Source: Caenorhabditis remanei
Taxonomy: Eukaryota; Nematoda; Chromadorea; Rhabditida; Rhabditidae
Length of the DNA stretch: 64,000 nt
Assembly: GCF_010183535.1 (NCBI RefSeq)
Contig: NC_071332.1
Location: 14,508,001-14,572,000 of the forward strand
Direction of reading: 5' to 3'
Part shown: one piece after another, positions 1-10,196 of the stretch
Layout of the letters: each line of letters begins with the position of its first letter
Position numbering within the stretch: the first letter of the stretch is position 1
Position numbers and translations under genes: made by a program
The notes under the pieces: generated by a model
What the model saw: the letters and a program-made list of their open reading frames with translations, nothing else
Databases searched by the model: none
Told to the model about the DNA's origin: nothing

Positions 1-514
1 GATTTTCAATTGTATCTCAAAAATGAAATCACCAGTTGGTTTATATTAGCCGCCGGTGTCATGACTGTCGTATTCACTGCTATCATAATTTTTTGCACTG
101 CCAGAATGTTTGGATTGTTGCGAAATCTTGAAAATCAAGTATCTCCGGTTCACTTGAAAAAGCATAAAACTGCAGTTAGTAGCCTTATTGCTCAGGTTTG
201 TTGTTCTTTGCTTTATTCAAACGAAATGAAAAAAAATCTAGTTATTCACCTCGCCGGTTGCCTTTCTACCGCCTGTTGCAAGTGGATTTCTACTCTCTCT
301 TGAATCCGAGCATATTCAAGGTACATACGTTCCGATCTTGATAAACCTCTTTAGAGAATAACTTTCAGTGATAAGTTGGATTCTTCTCGCAATGACATCT
401 TGCCATGGCACTATCAACTGTTTGGTTATGATTCTGACTTGTCCGCCGTATCGTACTTTCGTGAAGAACAAGATGATGAGTTTATTCGGAAAAAAACGGA
501 CAGAACTGTCATAA
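1..514 (+). CDS. C-terminal part of a Str-superfamily chemoreceptor (Srh/Sri-like)
   Basis: This is the 3' end of a seven-transmembrane chemoreceptor whose start lies outside the window. The frame is open from base 1. Exons read as 1-195, 242-320 and 369-514, each joined at GT/AG introns that keep frame. The first exon encodes a transmembrane helix followed by a basic loop. The last encodes a helix with SCHGTINC and then CPPYRTFVKNK, the short conserved tail motif (small residue, HG, PYR) typical of the Srh/Sri group. Such proteins act in the ciliary membranes of sensory neurons. The exact subfamily cannot be fixed without the N-terminal half. It converges on the grl gene just downstream. Confidence 0.7.
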
Positions 515-585
515 AAATTGTTTCATTGAATAAAGATTAAATACAACTTTCAAAATATACAAATATCAGATAGTGGTGCCAAATT

Positions 586-1106
586 TTACATGGAGAAGGC
601 AAGACAGTTGTGGTCGTTCTTTCTGGTTCCGCAGTAGACGGTATCAGCACGAACGGTGAAGACGAATGGGTTCTAGAATAATTCAGTAAGATTGTTACTA
701 GATTTTCCAGTTGAAATTTTACCTCAGAGCAAACGACGATAAATCTGCTGAGTTGTTTGCTTTCCAATGCTCCATTCACAGCTTTTGAGGAGTCAATAGC
801 AGATGTTTGCATATTCTGGCATGTTTAATTTCTGTGTCAATTCATCCGAAGACACATTACCTCTGAAATAATCTTCTTCAGTTCTGGATTGTTGCACATG
901 TTATCATCATCTCCAGCTGCGATTCCGAATAAAGTTGGTTTCTCCGGGAGAGATCTCTTCTTTCTTCCTCCACATCCACATTGAGATGGTGGTGGTGGAG
1001 CAGAACATCCACATCCACCACCACCTCCTCCCATCATTCCGAATAATCCTGGACAGGCAACAGTGATGGAGACAAGTGCAAGAAGGATGAGAATGGAGGA
1101 TTGCAT
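586..1106 (-). CDS. Ground-like (grl) hedgehog-related secreted protein, copy A
   Basis: Three exons (1106-861, 815-723, 672-586), all split in phase 0, encode 141 aa. The order is: signal peptide (about residues 1-18), a Gly-rich stretch, a CGC plus poly-Pro plus CGCGG segment, a dibasic RKKRS site suited to proprotein cleavage, then the ground-like domain (Pfam PF04155) with four cysteines (MCNNPELKK, VVCSE, VYCG, NCLAF). Grl proteins are nematode-specific relatives of hedgehog-related proteins, secreted mostly by epithelia, with roles in cuticle or lumen matrix. The intron positions are shared by all five grl genes in this window, which supports the model. It ends in FSM, as copies B, C and D do. 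Confidence 0.85.
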
Positions 1107-1330
1107 TGTTGAGAAGAAGATGAGGATTCGATGTCTTTTCCGTTCTTCAAATCTTTTTTATACCTACAGAGTATTTGATATTTAGCATTATTCTCATTTG
1201 TAACTATTACAAATTCTTTAAAAAACTATTCGACTTTCAGTTTCTCGGCAAAGGCAACGCTTATTAAAACCTTGAAGATAATATCTCATCCCAGTCAGTA
1301 AGGATGGGAAACAACCTTAAGAAACGCTCC

Positions 1331-1459
1331 ACATGAAGATGGTGGTGGTGGAGCAGAACATCCACATCCACCGCCACCTCCTCCCATCATTCCGAATAAT
1401 CCTGGACAGGCAGCAGTGATGGAGACAAGGGCGAGAAGGATGAGAATGGAGGATTGCAT
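1331..1459 (-). pseudogene. Truncated grl exon 1 fragment
   Basis: The first 43 or so codons of a grl gene (start codon at 1459, signal peptide, Gly-rich run, CGC and poly-Pro) are intact and very close to the neighbouring grl genes. Homology then stops abruptly near 1331, before the CGCGGRKKRS segment. Neither ground-like domain exon follows. Upstream sequence also resembles the other grl promoters. It is a partial duplicate, unlikely to make a functional ligand. Confidence 0.7.
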
Positions 1460-1676
1460 TGTTGAGAAGAAGATGTGGATTCGATGTTTTCTCTGAATTC
1501 AGAAGACCCTTTTATATAACCTTTCATGGGTAATGGTTCAGTTTGTAACAGTTACAATTACTTCAAAGAAATTTCGCCTTTCAATTTGTCGTGCGATAAA
1601 AATAAAAGAAGTTTGTATCTTGGTACAGATCGAAGAAACGGGAAAATTCTAACAAAAAAACATTCGTACTTTTTAG

Positions 1677-1928
1677 AGATATGATGTTGCTGATCTTCCA
1701 GATAGTCCAGATGTTCTTCGATCAGAGAGACACGATAGTTGGGAAAAGAAGAAACCTAAAGGGAACTCGAGATTGCAACCTGAACTAAAAGTTAGTTTTC
1801 CAGAAACGATGGGGCAGCATTCGGCGTGGAAACGTGGCTGGAAGCAACAAGGAAGTAGCGCACCAACGTTATCAATCCCACCACAGCCCAGTTTTGGAAT
1901 GTACAAGCCATGGAGAAACAATTTTTGA
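1677..1928 (+). pseudogene. Orphan 3'-terminal exon of an unrecognised gene
   Basis: After a good acceptor (TTTTTAG at 1670-1676) the frame stays open for 83 codons to a TGA. The composition is coding-like: many Trp, Lys, Pro and Gln residues, for example SAWKRGWKQQGSSAPTLS and a GMYKPWRNNF end. No start codon or upstream exon is apparent; immediately upstream lies the duplicated grl fragment. The simplest reading is the stranded last exon of a gene cut off by the grl duplication. The domain is not recognised. It could still be the last exon of an unseen live gene. Confidence 0.35.
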
Positions 1929-2224
1929 TGCTCGGAGATGACCGGACGTTATATGTGGATTCGAAATTGTTGCGAGTTGATTGTGAGAGTTATAAGTGGA
2001 ACATATGCAAATTGGAGAGAATTCCATCAGTATGACGTGGCATCCGTAAACGCTCGATGTTTAGGAGAGATATTATATCCGTGAGATATAGAAACCTGGC
2101 CTAGCACCTTAGTTCACGTGCTCTACTTATTGAACATGTTATTTATTATGGAAATCAGTTTGAAAATAAATTATGTTTCAAGAAACACGCTTACGCTTGA
2201 TCCCACAAACTTAACACTTCCACA

Positions 2225-3068
2225 ATGAAGTTCTCTATCATTTGTCTCGTCCTTATCGGAGCTGCATCGGCCGGATTCAGTGCTAAAGGGAAAGCTGCTA
2301 TTGTGAAAGTTCACAATGATTTGAGATCTTCAATTGCTAATGGAACATACGTGGCCAAAGGGACTCGTCAGCCAGCTGCCAGTGACATGTTGAAAATGGT
2401 AGGTGGTAATGATGACACGGATCTATTTCCAAAAGTTATTATATTCAGAGTTGGGATGACACCATTGCTCAGTGTGCCCAAACTTTCGTGGATAGCTGCC
2501 CAGACGGTCACTCCAAGTTTGATGGTTACGGAGAGAATATGTACTTCGCATGGGCTTCGGACGAAAAGGCAAGTTTGGATCCTTATGGAGTTAATGCTTC
2601 CAAAGCTTGGGAGAAGGAGTTCCAAGAAAAAGGATGGTTGAGCAGAACTCTTACCAAAGCAGTCTATGACTCTGGAATCGGACACGCTTCACAAATGGTT
2701 TGGTCGAAGAGTAATTTGATTGGATGCGGAGTGAAAAATTGTGGAGTTGACCCGAAAAATGGATTTACCAAGTACACAGTTGTCTGCCAGTACATGAATC
2801 CGTAAGAATCTCTTGGGAGAGAAAGGAGGGTATATTCATTATTTTCAGGGGAAACTATATTGATCAGAAGATCTACGTAGAAGGAAAGACCTGCTCTGCC
2901 TGCCCATCTTCATCTTCTTGTGAGAACAGTACTGGACTCTGCACGGGCTACCAATCCAGTAAGGAAAGGGTTCCCATCTCCAAATGCGTGAGAAACGTGT
3001 CAGTCCGCGGTTTGGCGCACTACACGTTCTTCCCTATTTTCTTCTGGAGTTTTAGATTTCTTCAATAA
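2225..3068 (+). CDS. SCL/CAP-domain secreted protein (first copy)
   Basis: Exons 2225-2398, 2449-2801 and 2849-3068 encode a secreted CAP (SCP/TAPS) protein. Translating straight through exon 1 gives an apparent frameshift, but a 50-bp intron (GTAGGT to TTCAG) restores MLKM-SWDDTIAQCAQ. The sequence shows a signal peptide (about 1-16), the HNDLRS segment, a CPDGHSK region, the YGENMYF motif, the GHASQMVWSKSNLIGCG motif (CAP1) and TVVCQYMNPGNY (CAP2), then a Cys-rich tail. Compared with its neighbour at 3910, the frame runs on about 35 codons past the GLC ending, and the predicted stop lies inside an AATAAA signal. The true 3' end may therefore differ. TATA and splice context resemble the second copy. 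Confidence 0.8.
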
Positions 3069-3909
3069 AAACAATGTTTTTGTACAATTGTTCTGAAATG
3101 TGTTCTCTATGTGTGTTTAGTGGGACGTATGGCTACATTTTATGTATAAAACTCTGGAGGTTTGATTCGAATAGCTGCATCGTTTCTTAAAATTTCAAAG
3201 TACTAATTTTCGAATGAGTTTTAGCAGAAGTGTATCAAATGACTTAACAAGGGTGTTATTTTTGACATAAAACAGATAAAAACGTAAAATAACAATTATC
3301 ACACCAGAAATTGAAAACTTAGATTTTGAAAACTTTTCGACTGGATTTGGCCAACATCAATCCTCATTGGAACTGTGGCGAATTTCTGTAAAGTCAGTCG
3401 AGTTTTCTTGGTTTCAGATGGCAACTGTTTTTCTCTCTTAGTTAACAAGAAAATTTCAAAAAACGGTTTCGTGCTTTGTAGATGCCTCTTGATGTTGATC
3501 TTTCAGTCAGTCCGGGGTTCGTAGATCAAATTACATCAAGTAGGTGCGTCTGATCTAATCCAAGATCTCGTCATTGTTTTCTAAATTAAGCCAGTGAATA
3601 CTTTTTACAGAACAAAAATCGTCCTCGAATGTTTGCAAGATTTTGCTACTCCATAAAAAATATATTGATAAACTAAACACGGCAACTTTCGATCAAAATA
3701 TTATCAACAAGTATGAAAACCAGACAAAAACAATGATTGTTATTGTTTTCCTTTTCCGATTGAAACACAAATTATCTTCACTGATAACGAAGAGCAACGA
3801 CTGAAAAATGGTTATCAGGTGTGCAAAACACAAAATATTAAAGATATTTGTCTGGATCAAACCATATATAAGCAAAGAGCTAACGAAGCTTCCAACCATC
3901 ACTTCAACA
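3069..3909. other. Intergenic spacer between the two SCL genes
   Basis: AT-rich sequence with no convincing exon on either strand. It contains the poly(A) region of the first SCL gene at its left end and a TATA-like element (CATATATAAGC, about 3862-3872) roughly 40 bp before the second SCL start codon. Nothing else was recognised. Confidence 0.5.
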
Positions 3910-4625
3910 ATGAAGTTCACTATCATTTGTCTCGCTCTTATCGGAGCTGCATCGGCTGGATTCAGTGCTGAAGGGCAAGCTGCTATTGTGAAAGCTCACA
4001 ATGACTTGAGATCTGCAATTGCTAAAGGAGACTACGTGGCCAAAGGGACTCATCAGCCAGCTGCCAGTGACATGTTGAAAATGGTAGGTGGTAATGATGA
4101 TGTTTTTTCCAAAAGTTCTTATATTCAGAGTTGGGATGACACCATTGCTGAGTCTGCTCAAGGATTCGCGGAGAACTGCCCAGACGATCACTCAAAGAAT
4201 GAGTACGGAGAGAATCTCTACTGGGGGTGGACTTCGGAAGAAGTTGGAAATTTGGACCCTTATGGAGTCGAGGCTTCCAAATCTTGGGAGAAGGAGTTCC
4301 AAGACTATGGATGGTTGACCAGAACTCTTGACCAAGCAACCTACGATTCTGGAATCGGGCACGCTACACAAATGGTTTGGTCGAAGACAAACTTGATTGG
4401 ATGCGGAGCGAAAATGTGTGGAGTTGACCCGAAAAATGGAATGAACAAGGTCACAGTTGTCTGCCAGTACAAGACAAAGTAAGAATCACTTGGGAGAGAA
4501 AGAAGGCTCTATTCACTTTTTTCAGGGGAAACATGATTGATGATAAGATCTACGCAGAAGGTGAGACTTGCTCGGCCTGCCCATCTTCATCTTCTTGTGA
4601 GACCGGATCGGGACTCTGTGCTTAA
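3910..4625 (+). CDS. SCL/CAP-domain secreted protein (second copy)
   Basis: Exons 3910-4083, 4129-4478 and 4526-4625 give 207 aa. The first intron is only 45 bp and free of stops, so a single-exon call wrongly retains it; removing it yields MLKM-SWDDTIAESAQGF, matching the CAP family. The order is signal peptide, HNDLRS, CPDDHSKNEYGENLYW (putative CAP His/Glu cavity), GHATQMVWSKTNLIGCG (CAP1), TVVCQYKTKGNM (CAP2), then a Cys-rich tail ending GSGLCA. SCL proteins are secreted; several in C. elegans respond to stress or infection. It is a tandem duplicate of the gene at 2225 with identical exon phases. Confidence 0.88.
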
Positions 4626-4786
4626 ATGGATGCATTTCTATTGTCTGTATGTATACGTTTGATTTCAATAAATACTCATCATAATATCATGTACATTCTT
4701 TTCTAAGACATACACTTAGGTTACAGATTTTTATTCGTAGATTTTCCATATATACAGAAAATGAGGTCTTGTCTAGGAAACAAGCT

Positions 4787-5314
4787 TTACATAGAAAAGA
4801 CTTTGCAGGTGTGTCCGTTTTTCTGCGCACCACAGTAGGCAGTGTCAGCACGGATTGTGAAGACGAATGAGTTCTGAAATTACGTTTAATTTTAATTTTA
4901 TTCTAGTTCAGGTAGACGTGTACCTCTGAGCAAACAACTGTGAATCTGCTCAACTCCTTGACTTCAAGGGCTCCATTGATAGCTTTCGAAGAGTCAGTTG
5001 GAGAAGATTGCATGTTCTGAAATATACTAATTGAGCTGGAATATATTGAATGTGATTACCTCCAAAATAATTTTCTTCAAGTCTGAGTTATTGCACAACT
5101 CGTCTTCGTCGGATGCAGCAATCCCAAAGAATTCTGGAGCAGCTGGTTTATCTGGGAGAGATCTCTTCTTTCTTCCTCCACATCCACATGAAGATGGTGG
5201 TGGTGGAGGTCTGCATCCACATCCACCGCCACCTCCTCCCATCATTCCGAATAATCCTGGACAGGCAGCAGCGATGGAGACAAGGGCGAGAAGGATGAGA
5301 ATGGAGGATTGCAT
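4787..5314 (-). CDS. Ground-like (grl) hedgehog-related secreted protein, copy B
   Basis: Exons 5314-5060, 5016-4924 and 4873-4787 encode 144 aa: signal peptide, Gly-rich run, CGCRPPPPP, CGCGGRKKRS cleavage site, then a four-cysteine ground-like domain ending GHTCKVFSM. An upstream in-frame start near 5461 is ignored because homology, the TATA-like box (about 5370-5380) and the signal peptide all fix the start at 5314. It is the left arm of an inverted duplication; copy C at 5789 is its near-identical mirror image, differing at a few residues. Confidence 0.87.
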
Positions 5315-5439
5315 TGTTGAGAAGAAGATGAGAATACGATGATTCGATGTTTTCAAGGCGCTTGTAATTTCCTTATATACACCTCTTGAATTAAATTTTC
5401 CAGAAAAAAACAGAGTTGTAATCTTAAGAAAGCGAAATC

Positions 5440-5492
5440 CTTGCAGCAGCGATGGAGACAAAGGCGAGAAGGATTAGAATGGAGGATTGCAT
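5440..5492 (-). pseudogene. Short grl signal-peptide fragment
   Basis: Starting at 5492 the sequence encodes MQSSILILLAFVSIAAA, the grl signal peptide, then leaves homology and stops after RISLS. It sits exactly at the spacer edge of the inverted grl pair, so it is probably a scar of the duplication event. Confidence 0.6.
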
Positions 5493-5788
5493 GATTCAGA
5501 AGATGAGAATACGTAGATATGATTGCTTATCAGAACTGTCCACCTCATTTTATACCCAATCCCAGTAGATGCGTTTTTGAAAAAAGCAACTAGAAAGTGA
5601 GAACTTTTGGATTTGTTTAAACTTAAGGAGAAAACGCCAGGGAGGTGAATAAACTGTAGCAAGGATTTCGCTTTCTTAAGATTACAACTCTGTTTTTTTC
5701 TGGAAAATTTAATTCAAGAGGTGTATATAAGGAAATTACAAGCGCCTTGAAAACATCGAATCATCGTATTCTCATCTTCTTCTCAACA

Positions 5789-6309
5789 ATGCAATCCTCC
5801 ATTCTCATCCTTCTCGCCCTTGTCTCCATCGCTGCTGCCTGTCCAGGATTATTCGGAATGATGGGAGGAGGTGGCGGTGGATGTGGATGCAGACCTCCAC
5901 CACCACCATCTTCATGTGGATGTGGAGGAAGAAAGAAGAGATCTCTCCCAGATAAACCAGCTGCTCCAGAATTCTTTGGCATTGCTGCATCGGATAAAGA
6001 TAAGTTGTGCAATAACTCCGACTTGAAGAAAATTATTTTGGAGGTAATCACATTCAATATATTCCAGCTCATTAGTATATTTCAGAACATGCAATCTTCT
6101 CCAACTGACTCTTCGAAAGCTATCAATGGAGCCCTCGAAGTTAAGGAGTTGAGCAGATTCACCGTTGTTTGCTCAGAGGTACACCTGAATTAGAAATAAA
6201 TATAAATAACACGTAATTTCAGAACCCATTCGTCTTCACAATCCGTGCTGACACTGCCTACTGTGGTTCGAAGAAAAACGGACACACTTGCAATGTTTTC
6301 TCTATGTAA
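5789..6309 (+). CDS. Ground-like (grl) hedgehog-related secreted protein, copy C
   Basis: Exons 5789-6043, 6086-6178 and 6223-6309 give 144 aa with the same layout as copy B: signal peptide, Gly-rich run, CGCRPPPPP, RKKRS and ground-like domain. It differs by a few substitutions such as DKDKLC versus DEDELC and the end GHTCNVFSM. The TATA box (GTGTATATAAGG, 5721-5732) lies about 57 bp before the start codon. The promoter is a mirror of that of copy B, so co-expression is expected. That is inference. Confidence 0.88.
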
Positions 6310-7037
6310 TTCAGTTTTCTGGTTTTTGAAACTACTTCTAATTTTCTGTATATATTGCAAACCTATGTAGAATATATTCAGAATAAACAATTCGTAACAA
6401 AATAATTTTATCATGAACACGAGTGAAAGCGTCTCTGTACTTACATTGTGATAATGTCAGACCCATCCCCGACCTCGTATTTCATAGATCACATCTTTAT
6501 AATGCAGACATTTTGAAGTATAGATAGACTGTTCTATTTCTCCAATGTGAGAAGTTTTCTTTCAATTGCTTTCAAAATCTCTTGATCTCTAGGTCCAATA
6601 TTTTTGTCTTTTTTCTCTGTAATGAGGTGTGCGTGAGTGCCATGTATAGAGTGATTGATCACAATCGAGGAGAATTTTATCAGTATAGACAGATCTACTG
6701 TTTACTGTGCCTGACACAGATCAATATCGTTGGCCAAAATCTGTGCTAATGTTCTCTAACGAACAGATTTAGGATCCAAAAACGCTCGCCGAAGACAGTC
6801 ATTTTGATTCTTCGATCCTTTTTAGCTTGTTGTAATCTATTTTCTTGCAATCTTTTCAACCCTAAACCTAGATCAAGATATGACTCACTTCCTCTCCAAT
6901 TCACACTTTTCAATTTATTTTTGTTCCTGCGTCGTTTGCTTTTTCTATCTCTATTTCCCATTGTTTATATTTTCATCAACACTTTTCAACTTACCTTTTT
7001 TGTTCAGCACGGTTTGTTTATTTGGCACTGCTGACAA
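6310..7037. other. Intergenic, no gene seen
   Basis: Short open frames on both strands (around 6746-7034) are Leu/Phe- or Lys/Arg-rich, have no splice support and look like chance. The right end is the promoter region of the DUF1248 gene. No RNA gene or clear repeat was recognised. Confidence 0.45.
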
Positions 7038-8243
7038 ATGACTGAATTCGAGACTCTGGTCAACCCTCCACAGGAGATTTGGGAGGAAATTGTCAAGATA
7101 GTATGTTACTTTTTTTCATTAATGTGAGAAATTATTATATTAGTCTTTAGACTGGTGAAACTGATGACTGGACATTCCAACTTGATGATTATAAGTACTG
7201 GTCAGTGAGCTACGACCAGTTCTGGTTTTTCGTCATTTGGGAGAAAGGTAAAGAAAATTGTGAGAGGATTCAATTTAATAAGAAATTTCCAGAAACCAAA
7301 AACTTTGTTGCTTCCGTCTCATTAGCTCGTTGGGATGGAGACGATGGACCACTTTTCTCTATTGGAATGTTCTATTGTGTTCCAAAATACAGAGGCACTG
7401 GCCTAGCAAAACCACTATTCCAGAATGTCATGGATATTGTCGGGGACAACAATGCCACGCTCACTGGGAGTAAGCATAATTCAAGTGCGAGATTCTATAG
7501 AAACGGGGTTTTTCAGCTGTGGAGATGAGCGAAAAATATGCGAGGAACTTTGGGTTCGACAAGGTCTCGCGATATTGGCATTTGTCTAGTTCATTAAAAT
7601 GCGATGATGTGGTGATTCCCGATAAAGTTTCAGGAAACTACACAACTAAAGTAAGTTTCTCAGAAATTTCCGAACAAAAAACTTAAAATTTCAGTTGTGG
7701 TCTGATGTTGACTATGATTCCGTAACCGCCTATGACCGCACGATTTGCGTTAGAGATAGGAAGAAGATTATGACCAATTGGTTCAACTTGGAAGACACTT
7801 TTACTAGAGTAAGTTTCTCGAATTGAATCTGAATAGAGTTAAATGAACCTTCAGGTGGTTTTCGATGGTTCCGGTAAAATTGTTGGCTACTCAACTATCC
7901 GTCTTGTCACAAAAAACAAGCTGAACATAGCTCCATTCTACGCGGATAATATCGAAGCCGCTGAAGTCCTTCTGAAAGATCTCCTCAGTATGATCCCTAA
8001 CTGGCAACAATACGCCAGTTTTGCGTTTCTCTATCCAGAGTGTAACACGGATCCACTTGCGTGAGTTTGTAAAAGTAAAAAACTTTTGAAATTGTGAATT
8101 ATAGACTCTTGGAGAAGTTCGCAAAGAACAAGAAATCGGTTTCCACGGTCAATGCTCTCAGGAGTCAGTTCACGAAGAAGTTTATTGCAACGCCGGCACA
8201 TAAGGTTTACGCCTTGGTCGATTGTGCTCATCAGTTTGTTTAA
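7038..8243 (+). CDS. DUF1248 family, GNAT-like acetyltransferase (first copy)
   Basis: Seven exons (7038-7100, 7151-7247, 7293-7469, 7517-7650, 7695-7808, 7855-8060, 8105-8243) encode 309 aa. Every exon has exactly the same length as its counterpart in the next gene, which strongly supports both models. The protein matches nematode DUF1248 (PF06852): an N-terminal half with GMFYCVPKYRGTGLAKPLF, whose RGTGLA fits the acetyl-CoA-binding motif of GNAT enzymes, and a C-terminal half with LARWDGDDG-type and AAEVLLKDLL segments. No signal peptide or membrane span is seen, so it is probably cytosolic. The substrate is unknown. Confidence 0.85.
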
Positions 8244-8572
8244 ATTTTGGGATAAAATTTTGTCTATCATTAAACTTTCCGAGTTCTCAAATCTCAAATT
8301 GTAAATACTCATCTCTAAATAATAAGTTTAAATTTAAAAACTTTAAATCAAATGCAAGGAAATGTCTATTCCATTTACACTGTCAAAATTTATAAGAAGA
8401 ACAATGAAACAACTATCAAAGAAGAAATAAATGTATTTTGTGTCGCGAGTTTTGTAGCCGCATGTTGTAGTTAGACTGATAAACGTTGTATATAAAATGA
8501 ATCATTCAAAGAAAAAGTTTAGGATATTACCCTCATTTTTCTGATAATTGTCCATCTTTAGCTCCGTAGAAA

Positions 8573-10042
8573 ATGGTAGAATTCGAGACACTAGTCAACC
8601 CGCCACAAGAAGTGTTCGATCAAATCGTGAAATATGTAAGATCTATCATTAAATATTCGATTTCTTCAATGTTATTATAGACAAGTGAGACAGAAGACTG
8701 GGCATCTCAAACTGGAGACTATAAGCTTTGGTTGAGCAGTTATGATCAGTTTTGGTTGGTTACAGTTGTGGAGAAAGGTTTAAAATACACCACTTCCGGA
8801 AATTATATTTATCATTTAGGAACCACAAATTTCGTCGCGTCAGTCTCATTAGCCCGTTGGGATGGAGACGATGGACCACTTTTCTCTATTGGAATGTTCT
8901 ATTGTGTTCCAAAATATCGAGGCACTGGACTAGGAAAACCACTATTCCAGTATGTCATGGATATTGTCGGGGACAATAATGCGACACTTACTGGAGGTAT
9001 GTCCTTATTTTTTGGGTAAATTTGGCAATTTTAATTTTTTGTTTCAGTGGTGAAAATGAGTCCGAAGTATGCAAGTGACTTCGGATTCGACAAATATCCA
9101 GAGCATTGGCATTTGTTTAGTTCTGCAAAGTGTGCTGAAATGGTTATCCCTGATAAGGTTTCAGAGAATTACACCACCAAAGTGAGTGTTTTGGAATCCA
9201 ATTGTCTTATAAGTGAGAAATAAAAATAAGTTACTTCCAGTTGTGGTCTGACGTGGATTATGTAGAATTGACCGCTTATGATAGAACGATTTGTATGAGA
9301 AATCGAAAGAAAATTATGAGCGCTTGGTTCAATTCAGTTGACACATTTTCGAGGGTAAGTTTCCAACTACTGTGAAAAAATAAAGTTTCGAAAAGGATTT
9401 TCAAAAAAAATTTTGCGGGCTGGAACACGCAATTGTGGGCGGAGCTTAAACTGCAAGCGGCGCGGTTCTTAATTTGAAAAAAAAACAACAGGAATTAGAA
9501 CCGCGCCGCTTGTTTAAGCTTGCAGTTTAAGCTCCGCCCACAACTTTATGCGCTTGCGTGTTCCAGCCCGCAAATTTTTTTGAAAATCCTTGTCGAAACT
9601 TTATTTTTTCATAGTATACGTTCTTCTATATGTACGTTTTGTCATTCAGGTAGTCCTCGACAAATCTGGAAAAATAGTTGGCTACGCGACTGTCCGACTT
9701 GTTCTTAAAAACCGATTGAGTCCTGCACCATTCTACGCAGACAATCTAGAAGCTGCGGAAGTCCTTCTGAAGGATCTCCTCATTATGATTCCCGATTGGC
9801 AACAGTATGCTAGCTTCGGATTTCTCTACCCAGAGTGTAACAAAGATCCATTTGAGTGAGTTTCGGGGCTACAATATGCAGCTAATGGTGTAAAAAATTG
9901 CAGAGTTTTGAACAAGTTCTCAAAAAGAAGAGAAGCTATTTCAACGTCTAGATTCATCAGAAGTCAATTCACAAGGGAATTGATTTCTACCCCGGATAAT
10001 AAAGTTTATTCATTGTCCGATATTGCCCATCAGTTTGTCTAG
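8573..10042 (+). CDS. DUF1248 family, GNAT-like acetyltransferase (second copy)
   Basis: Exons 8573-8635, 8681-8777, 8820-8996, 9048-9181, 9241-9354, 9650-9855 and 9904-10042 encode 309 aa, colinear with the upstream copy. RGTGLGKPLFQ is the putative acetyl-CoA loop. Intron 5 is enlarged to about 295 bp by a palindromic repeat. The tandem arrangement with 330 bp between genes indicates a recent local duplication. Function is unassigned beyond the fold. Confidence 0.85.
9373..9611. repeat. Palindromic foldback repeat inside an intron
   Basis: About 100-bp arms, imperfectly inverted, surround a short A-rich centre. The left arm starts TGAAAAAATAAAGTTTCG and the right arm ends with its complement. 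The GC-rich inner parts (GCGGGCTGGAACACGC and CCGCGCCGC) contrast with AT-rich flanks. It resembles a foldback or MITE-type repeat inserted in intron 5 of the second DUF1248 gene. Confidence 0.7.
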
Positions 10043-10196
10043 ATTGAGCAGAACTTACTTTTTCGAATCTCTTTGTTTATTTAATTTCTATGTCTTCGAA
10101 TAAATATTATTTCAACTGATGAGAATTGAATGTTCGATAGTTTATTCACAGAAGACAGAATATATTCAGTACAATTGAAAAGTCGTTTGATGAGAA

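Larger units (their letters stand above)
4787..6309. repeat. Inverted duplication of a grl gene with a 214-bp spacer
   Basis: Bases from 4787 to about 5444 and from about 5659 to 6309 are reverse complements through the promoter, all three exons and both introns of grl copies B and C. The spacer (5445-5658) holds a further short grl start fragment. The two genes are head to head and share the same TATA-bearing promoter sequence. Confidence 0.85.

Noticed and set aside
2368..2685. Apparent frameshift in the first SCL gene
   Set aside because: Explained by a 50-bp intron with proper GT/AG ends that restores the CAP domain.
5031..5342. Long plus-strand frame opposite grl copy B (Pro/His-rich)
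   Set aside because: It is the antisense of the Gly- and Pro-rich grl exon; the minus-strand gene has a signal peptide, introns and four paralogs.
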